A stretch of DNA of 64,000 bases from Sphingomonas koreensis (GTDB lineage Bacteria > Pseudomonadota > Alphaproteobacteria > Sphingomonadales > Sphingomonadaceae). Below the pieces are notes generated by a model. That model was not told where the DNA came from. It searched no databases and saw only the letters and a program-made list of their open reading frames with translations. Location: positions 1,734,501-1,798,500 of the forward strand of contig NZ_PGEN01000001.1 of the NCBI RefSeq assembly GCF_002797435.1, given 5' to 3'. Positions within the stretch are counted from its first letter, which is position 1. Every line of letters begins with the position of its first letter. The position numbers and the translations under genes were made by a program. Below, piece by piece: positions 25,318 to 34,212 of the stretch.

Positions 25318-27075
25318 ATGCGGAAAGCGTTCGGACTGGCATGTATCGCACTGGCCGTGCTGGCCGGCATTCCGGTCACCGCCACTCCCGTGCCGGCGCC
25401 GGCGGCAAATGCACCCCGCCAGTCGGCGCCGGCTTATGATATCGTGCTGCGCGGCGGCACCATCTATGACGGCAGCGGCAAGCCGGGGGTGAAGGGCGAT
25501 GTCGCGATCCGCGGCGAGCGGATCGTCTATGTCGGCCCCAGGGCACCGGGCAAGGCGAAGACGGTGATCGACGCCACCGGCATGGCAGTCGCGCCGGGCT
25601 TCATCAACATGCTGAGCTGGGGCATCGAATCGCTGATCGCCGACGGCCGCGGCCTCAGCGAACTCAAGCAGGGCGTGACGCTTCAGGTGTTCGGCGAGGG
25701 CGAGAGCATGGGTCCGCTCAACCCGGCGATGAAGGCGGACATGGTCCGCCGCCAGAGCGACCTGCGCTACAATGTCGAATGGACCAGCCTTGGCGAGTAT
25801 CTCGACTGGCTGGCGAAGCGTGGCGTGTCGCAGAACGTCGCCTCCTATGTGGGCGCCGCCACGGTGCGCATCCATGTGCTCGGCGAGGGCGATGTCGATC
25901 CCGATGCGACGCAGCTTGCACGCATGCGCGCGCTGGTCGCGGCCGAGATGCGGCAAGGCGCGCTCGGCGTCGGCTCCTCGCTGATCTACGCCCCGGCGAG
26001 CTATGCCGAGACGCCCGAGCTGATCGCGCTGGTCGACGAGGCCGCGCGCTGCGACGGCGGCTATATCAGCCATATGCGCTCCGAGGGCGACCGGCTGCTG
26101 GAGGCGATCGACGAGCTGATCGGAATCGCCCGCGCGACCGGCGCGCGCGCGGAAATCTATCACTTCAAGCAGGCGGGCCGCGACAACTGGCACAAGATCG
26201 ATGCAGCAATCGCACGGGTCGAGGCGGCGCGGCGCGCGGGATTGAGGATAACCGCCGACATGTACCCCTATGACATTGCCGGCACGGGACTGGATGCGGC
26301 GATGCCGACCTGGGTCCAGTCGGGCGGGTTGGAGGCCTGGATCGAACAACTGCGCAAGCCGGAGGTCCGCGCGCGCGTGATCGCCGAGATGAAGGCGCCG
26401 GGCGTCGGCTGGGAGAATATGTACCGCGCCGCGGGCGGCGCCAGCGGGATGATCGCGGTCGGCTTCAAGAACGAGAAACTGAAGCCGCTCTCAGGCAAGA
26501 CCATCGCCGAGATCGCGGCAATGCGCGGCACCAGCCCTGAGGATACGATCATCGACCTGGTGATCGAGGACGGCAGCCGCGTCGGCACGCTCTATCGCTT
26601 GATGAACGAGAACAATGTCGCGCGTGCGACCTCCCTGCCGTGGATGAGCTTCGGGTCGGACGCCGGGGCGCAGGCACCCGAGGGTGCGTTCCTCAAGTCG
26701 CGGCCGCATCCGCGCGCCTATGGCAGCTTCGCCCGCGTGCTCGGCAAGTACAGCCGCGACGAGAAGCGGCTGTCACTGGCCGAGGCCGTTCGCCGGATGA
26801 GCGCGCTGCCCGCCGCCAACCTCGCGCTGCGCGAACGCGGCTCGCTCAAGCCCGGCTACTATGCTGATGTGGTCGTGTTCGATCCCAGGACGATCGCCGA
26901 TCGCGCGACGGTCGAGAACCCCTGGGCGCTCGCCACCGGGATGCGCGACGTCTTCGTCAACGGCACCGCCGCACTGCGCGGGGGCGAGGCGACCAAGGCG
27001 CGGCCGGGTCAGGTCGTCCGCGGCCCCGGCTGGACCGGCTGGCCCGGCGGCGGGGCGTGCAAGCCCGGCAACTAG
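25318..27075 (+). CDS. N-acyl-D-amino-acid deacylase family protein (D-aminoacylase 3, HxH lost)
   Basis: 585 residues with a signal peptide. Related to the other two D-aminoacylases, but the HxH site reads APGFINMLSWGIE, so both histidines are missing. It retains SHMRSEGD, IYHFKQAG and FGSDAGAQ with HPRAYG. Several start codons lie in a row (GTG 25309, ATG 25312, ATG 25318); AGGGAG at 25304-25309 is best placed for 25318. It is the last gene of the plus-strand set and meets the halogenase-family gene convergently. Substrate unknown; the D-Glu context suggests an acyl- or peptidyl-D-amino acid. Confidence 0.8.
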   Translation: MRKAFGLACIALAVLAGIPVTATPVPAPAANAPRQSAPAYDIVLRGGTIYDGSGKPGVKGDVAIRGERIVYVGPRAPGKAKTVIDATGMAVAPGFINMLSWGIESLIADGRGLSELKQGVTLQVFGEGESMGPLNPAMKADMVRRQSDLRYNVEWTSLGEYLDWLAKRGVSQNVASYVGAATVRIHVLGEGDVDPDATQLARMRALVAAEMRQGALGVGSSLIYAPASYAETPELIALVDEAARCDGGYISHMRSEGDRLLEAIDELIGIARATGARAEIYHFKQAGRDNWHKIDAAIARVEAARRAGLRITADMYPYDIAGTGLDAAMPTWVQSGGLEAWIEQLRKPEVRARVIAEMKAPGVGWENMYRAAGGASGMIAVGFKNEKLKPLSGKTIAEIAAMRGTSPEDTIIDLVIEDGSRVGTLYRLMNENNVARATSLPWMSFGSDAGAQAPEGAFLKSRPHPRAYGSFARVLGKYSRDEKRLSLAEAVRRMSALPAANLALRERGSLKPGYYADVVVFDPRTIADRATVENPWALATGMRDVFVNGTAALRGGEATKARPGQVVRGPGWTGWPGGGACKPGN

Positions 27076-27097
27076 GGCGTCGGCGCTTCGGCCCTAG
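27072..27097. terminator. Hairpin spanning two convergent TAG stops
   Basis: CTAGGGC-N12-GCCCTAG: each arm contains the TAG stop of one of the converging genes. There is no U-tract. It may be a weak bidirectional terminator or a by-product of the two stops. Confidence 0.3.
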
Positions 27098-28617
27098 CGC
27101 CGCAACGCCGCCGCAAACTGCGCCGCCGGGACGCCGAGCTTCACCGTGTCGTCGATCGCCGTGCGCATCCGCCCGAAGGTCGCGAGCAGTTCGGCGCCGT
27201 CGAACTGGTCCGCACGGACATTGTAGCGGCGCGGCTCGATCCCGAACCCCGCATACATGCTGAGCCAGCTCGGGTCCTGGAACGTCTCCCACTCGTAACG
27301 CACCAGCTCGCCCTGCGCCCGCCAGGCATCGATCTTGCCCTGCAGATGCCCGGGCAGTTCCATCGTCCGCATCCGGTCCCACAGCGGTTCCCCCTCGCGG
27401 CGATTGAGGCAATAGTGGACCAGCAGGAAATCGCGGATCCGCTCGAACTCGAGCTGCGACTGGCGGTCGAACAATGCTGCCAGCGCCGGGTCGAACCTGC
27501 GATCGGGGAACAGCCGCACCAGCCGTTCGAGCCCCGACTGGATCAGCGTGATGCTGGTCGATTCGAGCGGTTCGAGGAATCCGCCCGCCAGCCCGATCGC
27601 GACGACATTGCCTTTCCAGAAGCTGGCGCGATGTCCCGGGGTGAAGCGGATACGCCGCGCCTCGCCCAGCGCCGGGCCCTCGATATTGGCGCGCAGCACC
27701 GCCTCGGCCTCATCGTCGCTGATATAGTCGGAACAATAGACATAGCCGTTGCCGATCCGGTGCCGCAGCGGGATATGCCATTGCCAGCCCGCAGCGCGTG
27801 CGGTCGATGTGGTCACCGGGCGATAGGCTCCGGACGGCTCGCAGCCGAGCGCGATCGCGCGATCGCAAGGCAACCAGTTCCGCCAGTCGACGAACGGCAC
27901 CCCCATCGCCTCGCCGATCAGCAGACCGCGAAAGCCCGAACAATCGATCCACAGATCCGCCGCCACGCTGCGCCCGTCTGCGAGCCGCACCGCGCGCACC
28001 TGCCCGTCCTCCGGCGCCTGCTCGACACCGTCGATCCGAGCATCGATGTGCGTGACGCCCAGCGACAGTGAAAGATCGCGCAGCAGCGTGGCGAACATCG
28101 ACGCATCGAAATGCAGCGCGAAATCGAACACGCCAAGCTCGCTGCCCGGCTGCTCGGGCGGGGGCAGGAACCGCCCCTGTTCGGCCAGCTGGGTACAGAG
28201 GCAATAATCCTCCAGCGACAGGTCGTGTCCCGCAGCGCGCAGCTTCAGCCAATATTGGTGGAAGGGCACGCCGCGCGCAGAGACGCCGTAAAGGCCGAAG
28301 GGGTGATAGAAGCGATGCCCCGGCTCGGCCCAGTCGGCGAAATGGATGCCGTATTTGATCGTCCCTTCGGTCGCCGCGAGCACGTCCGCATCGGCAAGCC
28401 CGACCACGGCAAGGAAGTCGCGGATCGCGGGCACCGTCGCCTCGCCGACACCGACCGTCCCGATCTCCGAACTGTCGATCAGCGTGATGGCGATGTTCGT
28501 ATGCGCGAGGGTGCGGGCCAGATAGCTCGCCGCCATCCATCCGGCGGTTCCGCCGCCGACGATCGCGATCGTGCGGATCGCATCCTCTCCATGTTCTTCT
28601 GTCATAGCGTCATTCAT
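27094..28617 (-). CDS. Flavin-dependent tryptophan halogenase family protein
   Basis: 507 residues. FAD-binding GGGTAGW near residue 21, catalytic lysine K88 (TEGTIKYG), halogenase signature WQWHIP at 278-283 and the glutamate block LEPLESTSI. All key halogenase residues are therefore present. Such genes are often found beside TonB receptors in sphingomonads, Caulobacter and Xanthomonas; related Brevundimonas BrvH brominates indole. Native substrate unknown. It lies downstream of TonB receptor 3 on the same strand, with a strong terminator between them. ATG 28617 is chosen; TTG 28626 and ATG 28605 are alternatives. Confidence 0.85.
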   Translation of the reverse strand: MNDAMTEEHGEDAIRTIAIVGGGTAGWMAASYLARTLAHTNIAITLIDSSEIGTVGVGEATVPAIRDFLAVVGLADADVLAATEGTIKYGIHFADWAEPGHRFYHPFGLYGVSARGVPFHQYWLKLRAAGHDLSLEDYCLCTQLAEQGRFLPPPEQPGSELGVFDFALHFDASMFATLLRDLSLSLGVTHIDARIDGVEQAPEDGQVRAVRLADGRSVAADLWIDCSGFRGLLIGEAMGVPFVDWRNWLPCDRAIALGCEPSGAYRPVTTSTARAAGWQWHIPLRHRIGNGYVYCSDYISDDEAEAVLRANIEGPALGEARRIRFTPGHRASFWKGNVVAIGLAGGFLEPLESTSITLIQSGLERLVRLFPDRRFDPALAALFDRQSQLEFERIRDFLLVHYCLNRREGEPLWDRMRTMELPGHLQGKIDAWRAQGELVRYEWETFQDPSWLSMYAGFGIEPRRYNVRADQFDGAELLATFGRMRTAIDDTVKLGVPAAQFAAALRR

Positions 28618-28640
28618 CCGCGGCAACGGCCCATCGTGCC

Positions 28641-28680
28641 AATAAAAAATGCCCGCCGGCGCATTGCGACCGGCGGGCAG
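28641..28680 (-). terminator. Rho-independent terminator after TonB receptor 3
   Basis: On the minus strand a GC-rich stem (TGCCCGCCGG with CCGGCGGGCA, 28650-28679) is followed by TTTTTTATT. It stands between the receptor stop and the halogenase-family start, so the latter either depends on read-through or has its own promoter. Confidence 0.8.
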
Positions 28681-28701
28681 TGAGGAGTCCTTTCAAGAGG
28701 A

Positions 28702-31700
28702 TCAGAACTTGGCGCGGACGCCCGCGACGAAGCGCCGCTCGTAGATCTGATCCCAGCCAACCTGGTCTTCCCAGGTCAGGTAGTAGCGCTCATGCTCGCC
28801 GGTCAGGTTCGAGGCCTGGCCATAGATGGTGAAGTTATCCGTCACGTCGAACGAGATCGACGCATCGAAATAGTTGGTCGGGCGCTGATAGACCGACAGG
28901 CCGGCGATACCGCTCCAGTTCTGGGTCTGCAGACGCTTCGAGCGGTAGTTGTAGGCGATACGCGCCGAGAACGGCCCGGATTCGTACCAGAGTGCGGCGT
29001 TGACCTGATGCTTAGAATTGTCCTGGAAGGGCTGCTTGTTGCCAGCCAGATCGACACCGCCCGCATCGCCGAGCGACAAGGTGTAGTTGGCATCGATACC
29101 GAAGCCGCCGAAGAAGCCATCTACCCCATAGTCCGTCAACGCCTGGCGTGCCGAGAATTCGAGGCCCTTCAGCGTGCCGCCCGCACCCTGGGTGATCGTG
29201 CTCACCGGCAGCGCGGTGTTGCGCACGACGCCGTCATTGTCGGGGATGTCGTTACGCAGGATGGTCGTGTTGACGATGAAGCTGTCGACGCTGAGGTAGA
29301 ACGCGCCCGCCGCCAGCATGCTCGACTGGCCGGTATAGAGCTCGAGGCTCGCTTCGACGTTGCTCGACCGCCACGGATCCAGGTTCGGGTTGCCGCGCTG
29401 CTGTGCCGACTGGGCACGGAAGATCGGCGGGTTGACCGTGGTATCGATCGCATAGCCGACGTTGAGGCCGCCACCCCATTGGAGGAAGTCGAGCAGCGTC
29501 ATCGTCTTGGCATAGGAGACGCGGAACTTCAGCTTGTCGCTCAGGTCGAACGACGCGTTGAACGCCGGCAGGAAGTCGGTGAACTCGCGGTTGGTATAGA
29601 GGTCACCGGCATCGACGCCCGACACGCCATAGGCCTGCGGCACGCCGACGATGTTCTGACGCACGCGGAACTTGGTGTTGACGACGCGGACGCCGCCATT
29701 GGCACGGAACGGCAGGCCGAAGACTTCGCCCTCGCCATTCACCTGCACGTAACCGGCGATCTGGCGCAGGTTCATGTCGAACGAGTCCGCCGGGTTCACG
29801 TTGTTCTTGTTGCCCGGATAGAACTTGTTCTGGAAAGCCTCGGCATCGTCCATCGCGCGCGGATCGAGCACCCAGATGTTGGGCGCGCCAGCCGCCGGCA
29901 TCGCATACTGCTTCACCAGGCCGCCGAAGATCGGATCCGTGCCGGGACGGACGAAGCCGGCGGTATAGGCATTGCCCGCCGCGTCGCGGACGGCGCAGCT
30001 CGAATTGCCCAGATTGACGTCGAACGCCTTCCACTTGACGAAGCAGCCGGCCGCCGGATTGCCCGGATGATCGGTGTTGCCGACATAATAGGGCGACACG
30101 CGCTCGAACACGAACTGCTCGGCCGACCGCTCGCTGTACCGCGCACCGGCGCTGATGCCGATGCCGCTGTCCGACTTCCACTCGACGTCGCCGCGGATCG
30201 TCCAGATGTCGCCCTTGCGGCTGTCATTGCCCTCGGACGAGATCGTCTTGAGCGCATAGTGGCTCAGATTCTTCGCCTGGTTCAGGAAGTTGGTCGGGAA
30301 GGTGAAGGCCAGCGCCCCGCTCGAATAGTCGAGCGTCGCCTTCTGGCTGTAGACGCGGTAGCCGCCCGGGTTGAACGCGCGGTCGCCACCCAGGCTCGCC
30401 GGATAGTTGCCGACGCCCGAATAGGCCCACTGGACACCGTCGGTCAGGTTGAACTGCAGATAGCTCTGGTCGAGCTCACGCTCGGCCTTGCCATAGATGC
30501 CGCGCAGCGATGCCTTCAGCCCTTCGCCATTGTCGAAATCGAGCTGGAGATTGTAGTTCTGCGACTCCGACTTGATCCGGAAGGTTTCCGAATAGCTGTC
30601 GAAATTCGGCATGTCATATTCATAGGTCTGGACCGTGTGAATATTGTACCGACGCGGACCAAAGTCCTTCTTGCCAATCGGCGCGCTGAGTGCGCCGGTG
30701 TTGCGGGATTTGGTAGGGCGGTAAGGCGACGACATCCAGTCGACATTCTGGAACTGGAAACCGGCGGTCCGGTCATACTGCGTCTGCTTGGTGTAGAAAG
30801 CGTCCGCGGTCAGCTTCAGCGTATCACTGAGTTCGAACTGCAGCGAGATGTTGCCACCGAAGCGCTCACGTGAGGTGATGCGGTTCCATACTGTGTGCGA
30901 CTGTGCCGTGATGAACGCGTCATCGGCGTCCCCATCACCGTTCATGTCAAAGCCGGTGATGGTCCCCGCAGCATTGCGCACCGGCGTACCCCGGCTCACG
31001 CCATTGTTGCCGACCGCGAAGTCACCCTGCGACCCCAGTGCCTGCTGCTCCAGGTCAAGGCCCTCTTCGCTGAGGCCGACACCGTAGCTCTGGATGCCGT
31101 TATAGCTGTTGGACAGATCGACCTTGCTGTACGCGGCCGAGACGAGGATGCCGAAGCGGCCGGAGTTATAGGCGACCAGACCGTTGAACGACGGATTCCA
31201 TTTCTTGGTCTTGTCGCCATATTGCGCTTCGGCCGCAGCCGCGACGGTCAGGCCGTTGGGCAGGCTGAACGGACGGCGCGTGAGCAGATCGACGGTGCCG
31301 GAAAGGCCGCCCTGCTGCAGCGAGGCAGTCGGCGATTTGAAGACGGTAGCGCCGGCGAACAGCTGCGAAGGGATGTCGGTGAAGTTCGGCTGGACGGTCG
31401 TGACAGAGTTGGCTCCGAGAAACTCTTCACCGTTGAGAAGGGTGGTGACCTGCGGAAGGCCGCGGATGTTGATCTGGCCGCCCTCGCCCGCGTCGCGGCG
31501 AATCTGGATGCCGGGAATTCGCTGAAGCGAATCGGAGATAGTGCGATCGGGCAGCTTGCCGATATCCTCCGCACTGATCGCATCGACGACGCTGTCCGCT
31601 TCCCGCTTCACATCGATCGCACGCGCCTGCGACGCACGGATGCCGGTGACGAGAATTTCGTCCTCCTGACCGACCGTGGCATCTGCAGCCGCGGCAGCGT

Positions 31701-31791
31701 CCTGCGCCTGCGCGATGCCCGGGATGCTAAGCGCTGCGGCAGACACCGCCGCGAGCAACACCGTCCGCGCATCAACCTTCCGAATCGACAT
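28702..31791 (-). CDS. TonB-dependent outer-membrane receptor 3 (carbohydrate type)
   Basis: 1029 residues with signal peptide ending PGIAQAQ. The plug has EILVTGIRASQARAIDVKRE and IGKLPDRTISDSLQRIPGIQ, typical of the Xanthomonas/Caulobacter receptor subfamily often linked to sugar polymers; the barrel ends GVRAKF. It differs from receptors 1, 2 and 4. The start ATG 31791 follows AGGGAGAAGG. Neighbours are the halogenase-family gene downstream and the hexosaminidase operon upstream, so an amino-sugar polymer or oligosaccharide is a plausible cargo. Confidence 0.9.
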   Translation of the reverse strand: MSIRKVDARTVLLAAVSAAALSIPGIAQAQDAAAAADATVGQEDEILVTGIRASQARAIDVKREADSVVDAISAEDIGKLPDRTISDSLQRIPGIQIRRDAGEGGQINIRGLPQVTTLLNGEEFLGANSVTTVQPNFTDIPSQLFAGATVFKSPTASLQQGGLSGTVDLLTRRPFSLPNGLTVAAAAEAQYGDKTKKWNPSFNGLVAYNSGRFGILVSAAYSKVDLSNSYNGIQSYGVGLSEEGLDLEQQALGSQGDFAVGNNGVSRGTPVRNAAGTITGFDMNGDGDADDAFITAQSHTVWNRITSRERFGGNISLQFELSDTLKLTADAFYTKQTQYDRTAGFQFQNVDWMSSPYRPTKSRNTGALSAPIGKKDFGPRRYNIHTVQTYEYDMPNFDSYSETFRIKSESQNYNLQLDFDNGEGLKASLRGIYGKAERELDQSYLQFNLTDGVQWAYSGVGNYPASLGGDRAFNPGGYRVYSQKATLDYSSGALAFTFPTNFLNQAKNLSHYALKTISSEGNDSRKGDIWTIRGDVEWKSDSGIGISAGARYSERSAEQFVFERVSPYYVGNTDHPGNPAAGCFVKWKAFDVNLGNSSCAVRDAAGNAYTAGFVRPGTDPIFGGLVKQYAMPAAGAPNIWVLDPRAMDDAEAFQNKFYPGNKNNVNPADSFDMNLRQIAGYVQVNGEGEVFGLPFRANGGVRVVNTKFRVRQNIVGVPQAYGVSGVDAGDLYTNREFTDFLPAFNASFDLSDKLKFRVSYAKTMTLLDFLQWGGGLNVGYAIDTTVNPPIFRAQSAQQRGNPNLDPWRSSNVEASLELYTGQSSMLAAGAFYLSVDSFIVNTTILRNDIPDNDGVVRNTALPVSTITQGAGGTLKGLEFSARQALTDYGVDGFFGGFGIDANYTLSLGDAGGVDLAGNKQPFQDNSKHQVNAALWYESGPFSARIAYNYRSKRLQTQNWSGIAGLSVYQRPTNYFDASISFDVTDNFTIYGQASNLTGEHERYYLTWEDQVGWDQIYERRFVAGVRAKF

Positions 31792-31876
31792 ATCCTTCTC
31801 CCTGTGTCCCGGCAGACAAGCGCCGCCACCCCTGCCCCGCTGCTTCCCACGGGATCAGGCGAGTATGCAATACATT

Positions 31877-31908
31877 TATGAGACCAATAGTCAATATGTA
31901 TGAGACCA
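31877..31908. promoter_or_regulatory. Direct repeat operator candidate upstream of receptor 3
   Basis: TATGAGACCA occurs at 31877-31886 and again at 31899-31908, 22 bp apart. A minus-strand TTGACT (31889-31894) lies between the repeats and may be a -35 element. The rest of the 163-base gap shows nothing else clear. Confidence 0.45.
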
Positions 31909-31954
31909 GTTCAGTAGAGGTATTACATCCTACCGAATCAGCTACCTAGCCGCC

Positions 31955-32872
31955 TCAGCGCGCGGTGCGACGATGGAGCGTTCCGCGATATTCGCGGCCC
32001 GGCCGGGCGCTGCGAAAGGTCTCGATCGCGCCGCGGTCCTGCACCGTCACATAGGCGGTCCGCCCGTCCCGGCCGCCGAACGCGATGTTGCTCGGCAGCC
32101 GCCCTTTCAGGCGCACCTCGCGCGTGACCGTGCCGTCGGGATCTAGGATGGCAACCGTCCCGCCGCCGTGCCGTGTGACATAGAGATTGCCGTCGCGGTC
32201 GCAGCGCATACCATCGAGCCCGTGATCCGCAAATGTGGCGAAGATCCGTTTGCCCGATATCCCGCCCTGCGCGTCGAGATCATAGACCCAGATGCGGCGC
32301 TGGACGCTCTCGCCGACATAGAGGCTCCGGCCGTCCGGGCTCACCTCGATCCCGTTGGTCGTGCCCATCCCGTCTTCCAGGATCTGCGCCTGACCGTCGC
32401 GGCCGATTCGCCAGATCCGTCCGCTCCCGTTCTTCCAGTCGGGGTCGCTCGCATAGAGCGTGCCGTCGGGTGCGATGGCGATATCGTTGGGCTGGTGCGC
32501 GCCCGGCAGCTCGGCATAGGTCGAGAGCCGGCCCATCCTATCCGCGGCAAGGATGCGGTGCCCCTTGTAATCCGCGATCAGCATCCGGCCGTCGGCTGCG
32601 AAACGGATGCCGTTGCCGATGCTGCCTGCAGGCAAGGCCACGAACAGCTCGGCCTTACCCGCCTCGGTAACACGCCCGATCGTTCCCTCGCGCGCAAAGT
32701 TGACGACGTAGAGCGCGCCGTCGGGGCCGGTCGCCGGGCCCTCGATGCCGGAAGTGAACACGCCGTCGCCGACATGGTCGCGAACGATATAGTCGCCCCC
32801 GCCGGCGTGCTGCGTCGCGGCGCAGCCGCCCAGCAGCGCCGCGCCCGCGAGCACAAGACCGGCGCGCTTCAC
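31955..32872 (-). CDS. SMP-30/gluconolactonase-family lipoprotein
   Basis: 305 residues. The N terminus has a lipobox (AALLGGC), so it is probably a lipid-anchored periplasmic protein. The rest is a six-bladed propeller with SMP-30-type repeats (IEGPATGPDGALYVVN, TTNGIEVSPDGRSLYV, LDGMRCDRDGNLYVT). Members hydrolyse sugar lactones. The GTG start overlaps the permease stop as GTGA. It is last in the operon hexosaminidase-GntP permease-lactonase. A role in opening an aldonolactone before or after transport is inferred. Confidence 0.85.
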   Translation of the reverse strand: MKRAGLVLAGAALLGGCAATQHAGGGDYIVRDHVGDGVFTSGIEGPATGPDGALYVVNFAREGTIGRVTEAGKAELFVALPAGSIGNGIRFAADGRMLIADYKGHRILAADRMGRLSTYAELPGAHQPNDIAIAPDGTLYASDPDWKNGSGRIWRIGRDGQAQILEDGMGTTNGIEVSPDGRSLYVGESVQRRIWVYDLDAQGGISGKRIFATFADHGLDGMRCDRDGNLYVTRHGGGTVAILDPDGTVTREVRLKGRLPSNIAFGGRDGRTAYVTVQDRGAIETFRSARPGREYRGTLHRRTAR

Positions 32873-34212
32873 AGCACCGCACTCAGTGCGAGCGTGAGGA
32901 GGAGCGCGACGATCGAGATCAGCGTCTCGCAAACCGTCCAGGTCTTGAAGGTCTGCGACAGGGTGAGCCCGAAATAGGTCTTCACCAACCAGAAGCCGCC
33001 GTCGTTGACGTGCGACAGGATCAGCGACCCCGCCCCTGTCGCAAGTACGAGCAGTTCGGGCGAGACCCCGCTCCCGGCCGCGACCGGCGCCACGATCCCC
33101 GCTGCTGTTGCCATCGCCACCGTCGCAGAACCGGTCGCGATCCGCATCATCGCCGCGACCAGCCAGGCGAGGACCAGCAGCGGCACCTCCACCGATTGCG
33201 CCATCCCGACCACCGATGTGGAGATGCCCGCCTCCATCAGAATCTTGCCGAAGCCCGCGCCGGCACCGACGATCAGCGTGATCAGCGCGGTCGGCGCCAG
33301 ACAATCCTCGAGGAACCGCCCGATCGATTCGCGATCGAACCCCCGCGCGCTGCCGAAGGTAACGAAACTCAGCAACAGGCCCGCCAGCAGTGCCGTGACC
33401 GGATGCCCGGAGAAGCGGATCGCATCGTTCACCAAGCTTCCCCTGGCTGCGAACAGATCGGCCCAGCTGCCGATCAGCATCAGCGCCACCGGCAGCAGGA
33501 TCGTCGCGACGGTGATCCCGAACCCGGGCAGTTCGCGGCTGTCGACCTTCCGCTCGGTCAGCGCCTCGGCCATCGGGTTGACGCCGTCGACGGTGACATG
33601 GCGGTCGATCAGCGTGGCGAAGATCGGTCCGGCAAGCGCCGCGGTCGGGATGCCGACGATCAGGGCATACAGGACGGTGAGGCCGATATCCGCCTTGTAC
33701 GCGCCCACCGCGAGCAGTGCCGCGGGGTGCGGCGGGATCAGGCCGTGGACCACCGAAAGCCCGGCGACCATCGGCAGGCCGACCTTCAGGATCGACGTCC
33801 CCGTCCGCATCGCTACCGTGAACACGATCGGCATCAGCAGCACGAAGCCGACCTCGAAGAACACCGGCAGGCCGACAAGGAACGCCGCGGCCATCATCGC
33901 CCAGTGCACCCGGGCAGGTCCGAACCAACCGATCATCGTCTGGGCGATGCGCTCGGCCCCGCCCGATTCGGCCATCAGCTTGCCCATCATCGTGCCGAGC
34001 CCAACGACCAGCGCGATATGTCCGAGCGCGTTGCCGACGCCCGCTTCGTAGATCACCAGCAGCTTGTCGAGCGGCAGCCCCGCCGACGCGCCCAGCGCCA
34101 GCGAGGTGACGAGCAGCGCGATGAACGGGTTGAGCTTCAGCCGGGCGATCAGGAAGATCAGCCCGCCGACCGAGGCGAGGCCGAGCAGGACAAGGAAGAC
34201 CTCCCGGCTCAT
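32869..34212 (-). CDS. GntP-family gluconate/aldonate:H+ symporter
   Basis: 447 residues, multi-spanning, with GntP-family blocks such as EVGFVLLMPIVFTVA, VHGLIPPHPAALLA and SHVNDGGFWLVK. It imports gluconate-like sugar acids across the inner membrane. It overlaps the hexosaminidase stop (ATGA) and the SMP-30 gene start (GTGA), so the three proteins are made together. The pairing suggests the substrate is an oxidised (aldonic) sugar freed from an amino-sugar chain, but no specificity residues are known to me. Confidence 0.9.
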   Translation of the reverse strand: MSREVFLVLLGLASVGGLIFLIARLKLNPFIALLVTSLALGASAGLPLDKLLVIYEAGVGNALGHIALVVGLGTMMGKLMAESGGAERIAQTMIGWFGPARVHWAMMAAAFLVGLPVFFEVGFVLLMPIVFTVAMRTGTSILKVGLPMVAGLSVVHGLIPPHPAALLAVGAYKADIGLTVLYALIVGIPTAALAGPIFATLIDRHVTVDGVNPMAEALTERKVDSRELPGFGITVATILLPVALMLIGSWADLFAARGSLVNDAIRFSGHPVTALLAGLLLSFVTFGSARGFDRESIGRFLEDCLAPTALITLIVGAGAGFGKILMEAGISTSVVGMAQSVEVPLLVLAWLVAAMMRIATGSATVAMATAAGIVAPVAAGSGVSPELLVLATGAGSLILSHVNDGGFWLVKTYFGLTLSQTFKTWTVCETLISIVALLLTLALSAVL

